NCBI RefSeq assembly: GCF_003815975.1
Contig: NZ_CP033932.1
Coordinates: forward strand, 1-64,000
DNA: 64,000 nt
Direction: 5' to 3'
From: Chryseobacterium bernardetii
GTDB lineage: Bacteria > Bacteroidota > Bacteroidia > Flavobacteriales > Weeksellaceae
The translations under genes and the position numbers were made by a program. Below, piece after piece: positions 62,035-64,000 of this stretch (its first letter is position 1; the number at the start of each line of letters is the position of its first letter). Under the pieces are notes generated by a model that worked only from the letters and a program-made list of their open reading frames with translations, made no database searches and was not told the origin of the DNA.

Positions 62035-63234
62035 ATGATCCGTACATTAAAAGAAAATGTCTCTATTATCCTTCCGGAAAACGGATTGGAAGAGAAATTA
62101 AAACAGGCTAAAGAAGAAAACAGAAAACTCTCCATTAAACTGGGTTTTGATCCAACGGCTCCCGATCTGCATCTGGGACATGCTGTTGTACTTAAAAAAC
62201 TGAAAGAATTCCAGGATTGGGGACACCAGATTATTATTGTGGTAGGAAGCTTTACGGCAAGAATTGGCGACCCTACAGGAAAAAATAAGGCCAGAAAGCC
62301 ATTAAGTGCCGAAGACGTTCAGTATAATGCACAAACTTATATTAATCAATTGTCAAAAATCATTGATGTTGAAAAAACAAGAATTGTTTTCAACTCAGAT
62401 TGGCTCGATGCATTGAATTTCTCGGAGGTTATTCAACTGTTATCGAAAGTTACAGTGGCTCAGCTGATGCACAGAAATGATTTCAGCAAACGCTTTACAG
62501 AAAATACACCTATTGCCATGCATGAACTTGTATACCCAATTCTGCAGGGATTTGACTCTGTAAAAATTGAATGTGATATTGAAATGGGCGGAACAGATCA
62601 GCTTTTTAATTGTACCATGGGAAGACAGCTTCAGGAAGCTCATCAGATGCCTGCCCAAATTGTGATGTGTATGCCTCTGCTGAAAGGGCTTGACGGAAAA
62701 GAAAAAATGAGTAAATCCTTAAACAATATCATAGGACTAACCGATGCCCCTAATGAAATGTTTGGAAAAACCATGTCTATTCCGGATTCTTTAGTTGAAG
62801 AGTTTATTGATCTTACCACAGACTTTTCAACAGAAGAAAAAAACAGTTTAAAATTAAAAATGGAAGCCGGTGAAAATCCAATGAACATTAAAAAAATAAT
62901 TGCCAGAAATATCATCAGCCAATACCACAATGCTGAAGCTGCGGAAAATGCAGAAATATTTTTCAATAACCAATTCCAGAATAAGAATTTTGATAAAAAA
63001 AGCTTTGAACCTGTCCCCATTAGTATTTTACATCATGTTCAGAAGAAAACAACCGTTCTTGAGCTTTGCTACCAGTTAAAAAATGAACTCAGCAAATCAG
63101 CAGTCAGAAGGCTTATTGAAAGTGGCGGGGTTCAGATCAATTCTGCTAAAATCATAAATCCGGATCAGGAAATAGAACTTACACAAGAGATCAGGATAAA
63201 GATTGGCAAAAGAAACTTTTTTGAGCTTATCTAA
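62035..63234 (+). CDS. tyrS: Tyrosine--tRNA ligase, TyrZ-like type
   Basis: A 399-residue class Ic synthetase. The HIGH motif is PDLHLGHAVVL (46-49), the KMSKS motif is GKEKMSKSLNN, and the Tyr pocket strings IGDPTGKNKARKPL and MGGTDQLFNCTMGRQ are visible. The C-terminal S4 RNA-binding domain (KSAVRRLIESGGVQINSAKI) is present. In length and sequence style it resembles the TyrZ/short TyrRS group (about 400 residues) rather than the ~430-residue TyrRS usual in Flavobacteria, so a second TyrRS may exist elsewhere in the genome; that cannot be seen from here. It sits directly behind the attenuator. Confidence 0.93.
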   Translation: MIRTLKENVSIILPENGLEEKLKQAKEENRKLSIKLGFDPTAPDLHLGHAVVLKKLKEFQDWGHQIIIVVGSFTARIGDPTGKNKARKPLSAEDVQYNAQTYINQLSKIIDVEKTRIVFNSDWLDALNFSEVIQLLSKVTVAQLMHRNDFSKRFTENTPIAMHELVYPILQGFDSVKIECDIEMGGTDQLFNCTMGRQLQEAHQMPAQIVMCMPLLKGLDGKEKMSKSLNNIIGLTDAPNEMFGKTMSIPDSLVEEFIDLTTDFSTEEKNSLKLKMEAGENPMNIKKIIARNIISQYHNAEAAENAEIFFNNQFQNKNFDKKSFEPVPISILHHVQKKTTVLELCYQLKNELSKSAVRRLIESGGVQINSAKIINPDQEIELTQEIRIKIGKRNFFELI

Positions 63235-63348
63235 AGGAATTTAACTGCCGGGAGAATATACAGCTTCCGGCATTAATCTCTTATCTGTGTCAACTTTTTC
63301 GTCCAAATCCAATTAAATCAATATCTTCGCCCCAAGAAATAAAAAGCA

Positions 63349-63897
63349 ATGACGCAGGCTGAAATCCTTACCCTGATTGATGAAGAATTGTTTACTGACA
63401 ATATTAGAACGGAAGTCAGTGAACAAAAGATTGTATGGATGGATCCTTCAGGTATAGAAAATTCGGTATCTCCCCATCAGACGGCAATCAATAGCAATGG
63501 TGTTATTGCATGGTGGCAATGTAACGAAGCAGGAAAAGAAGAAGTCCGTATCAGGCTGAGGGAAAAGAAAGTGATCACATGGAAACCTCCCATCACTACA
63601 TTGGAACGGCCAGCCTTCCGGGATGGGCTTTTATATTTTTATGAAGACCATCTGATCATTAAGTATAAAGACACACATTATCAAAGGCTCTTTATTTTTA
63701 ATATTACAACTTTAAAAGACGAAGAAATTCTTATCAATGCCCTTACCATACAGGTAAAAATAATAGAAAATGAATTATTTTTAGGTGGGTTTTACCATGA
63801 TGAAGAGTTTGTAAAGATCACTATGTATCCGGATCATTTTGAAAAAGAAAATATTGATGAAGCTTATCTTCACCAAAGAAATATTACATTTGATTAA
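63349..63897 (+). CDS. Hypothetical protein
   Basis: A 182-residue, beta-rich soluble protein. Repeated strand-like segments (SEQKIVWMDPSGIENSV, LLYFYEDHLIIKYKDTHYQRLFIFNI, ELFLGGFYHDEEFVKITMY) suggest a beta-propeller-like or beta-sandwich fold. No family recognised. A TATCTTCG element lies shortly upstream. Confidence 0.7.
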   Translation: MTQAEILTLIDEELFTDNIRTEVSEQKIVWMDPSGIENSVSPHQTAINSNGVIAWWQCNEAGKEEVRIRLREKKVITWKPPITTLERPAFRDGLLYFYEDHLIIKYKDTHYQRLFIFNITTLKDEEILINALTIQVKIIENELFLGGFYHDEEFVKITMYPDHFEKENIDEAYLHQRNITFD

Positions 63898-63980
63898 CTT
63901 TACATTCAAGAGTTATTATTCAAGCATTAATTCTTTCCTATAATGGGGGAAGTATGGTCTCAAATCCGAATTCAGAAACT

Positions 63981-64000
63981 ATGAAAACTTTACTTACCTA
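63981..64000 (+). CDS. Possible start of a gene cut by the window edge
   Basis: ATG at 63981 opens MKTLLT, with the hydrophobic beginning of a possible signal peptide, and runs off the end. Too short for a family call. Confidence 0.3.

Noticed and set aside
1..64000. CRISPR arrays, insertion sequences, prophage or rRNA
   Set aside because: No regular spaced repeats, transposase, integrase, phage structural genes or rRNA signatures were seen.

Overview
The window looks like a chromosome segment of a Chryseobacterium-type flavobacterium (Bacteroidota, Weeksellaceae). The DNA is AT-rich and many genes have the Bacteroidota -7 promoter element TAnnTTTG. The gene families also fit: an Oar-like TonB receptor, an OMP_b-brl_3 receptor, DUF1573, a ribosomal protein S16 with a long Ala/Glu tail, a short NrdA without an ATP cone, and a GreA-like factor. 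The genus is inferred from gene content and style, not from a marker gene.

Layout. 1-5.9 kb: a surface-polysaccharide operon on the minus strand (FlaA1/CapD-type dehydratase, Wza-like export lipoprotein, nucleotide-sugar dehydrogenase, Wzc-like co-polymerase). The Wzc-like gene is broken by a poly-G frameshift. 6.1-15.5 kb (minus): recX, glyA, a thioredoxin-reductase-like enzyme, a GT39 glycosyltransferase, and a MacA/MacB-type ABC efflux set (adaptor, two permeases, ATPase). 15.5-19 kb: a 423-bp gap with DnaA boxes, then nrdB, a small ABM-fold protein and nrdA. 19.2-30.5 kb: an Oar-like receptor behind a 21-bp-spaced direct repeat, DUF72, HD and alpha/beta hydrolases, ribokinase, DUF4241 and valS. 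30.6-38.9 kb: DUF1573, PPK2, the RNase P RNA gene, an ECF sigma factor with a membrane partner, an acyl-CoA synthetase, rpoN and asnS.

39-47 kb: two AraC regulators, a serine hydrolase and an SDR with AraC-like direct repeats upstream, rpsP-rimM, a nitroreductase, a GreA-like factor and an SRPBCC protein. 47-53.7 kb: an M3 peptidase, a TPR protein, two unrecognised proteins, two tandem tRNAs with 8-nt anticodon loops, a lipoprotein, a Pmp3-like protein and a methyltransferase. 53.7-64 kb: a frameshifted MFS transporter with its TetR regulator and matching operators, unknown proteins, an NAD epimerase, a Crp/Fnr regulator, an OMP receptor, and a TyrZ-like tyrosyl-tRNA synthetase.

The most interesting signals are three. 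First, a 31-codon leader peptide rich in Tyr codons precedes tyrS, followed by a 10-bp terminator stem and a 14-bp mutually exclusive antiterminator; together they look like a ribosome-mediated tyrosine attenuator. Second, two adjacent tRNA genes both carry one extra base in the anticodon loop (possible quadruplet decoders). Third, single-base homopolymer frameshifts interrupt a Wzc-like polysaccharide protein and an MFS pump. No CRISPR array, transposase, prophage or rRNA was seen.
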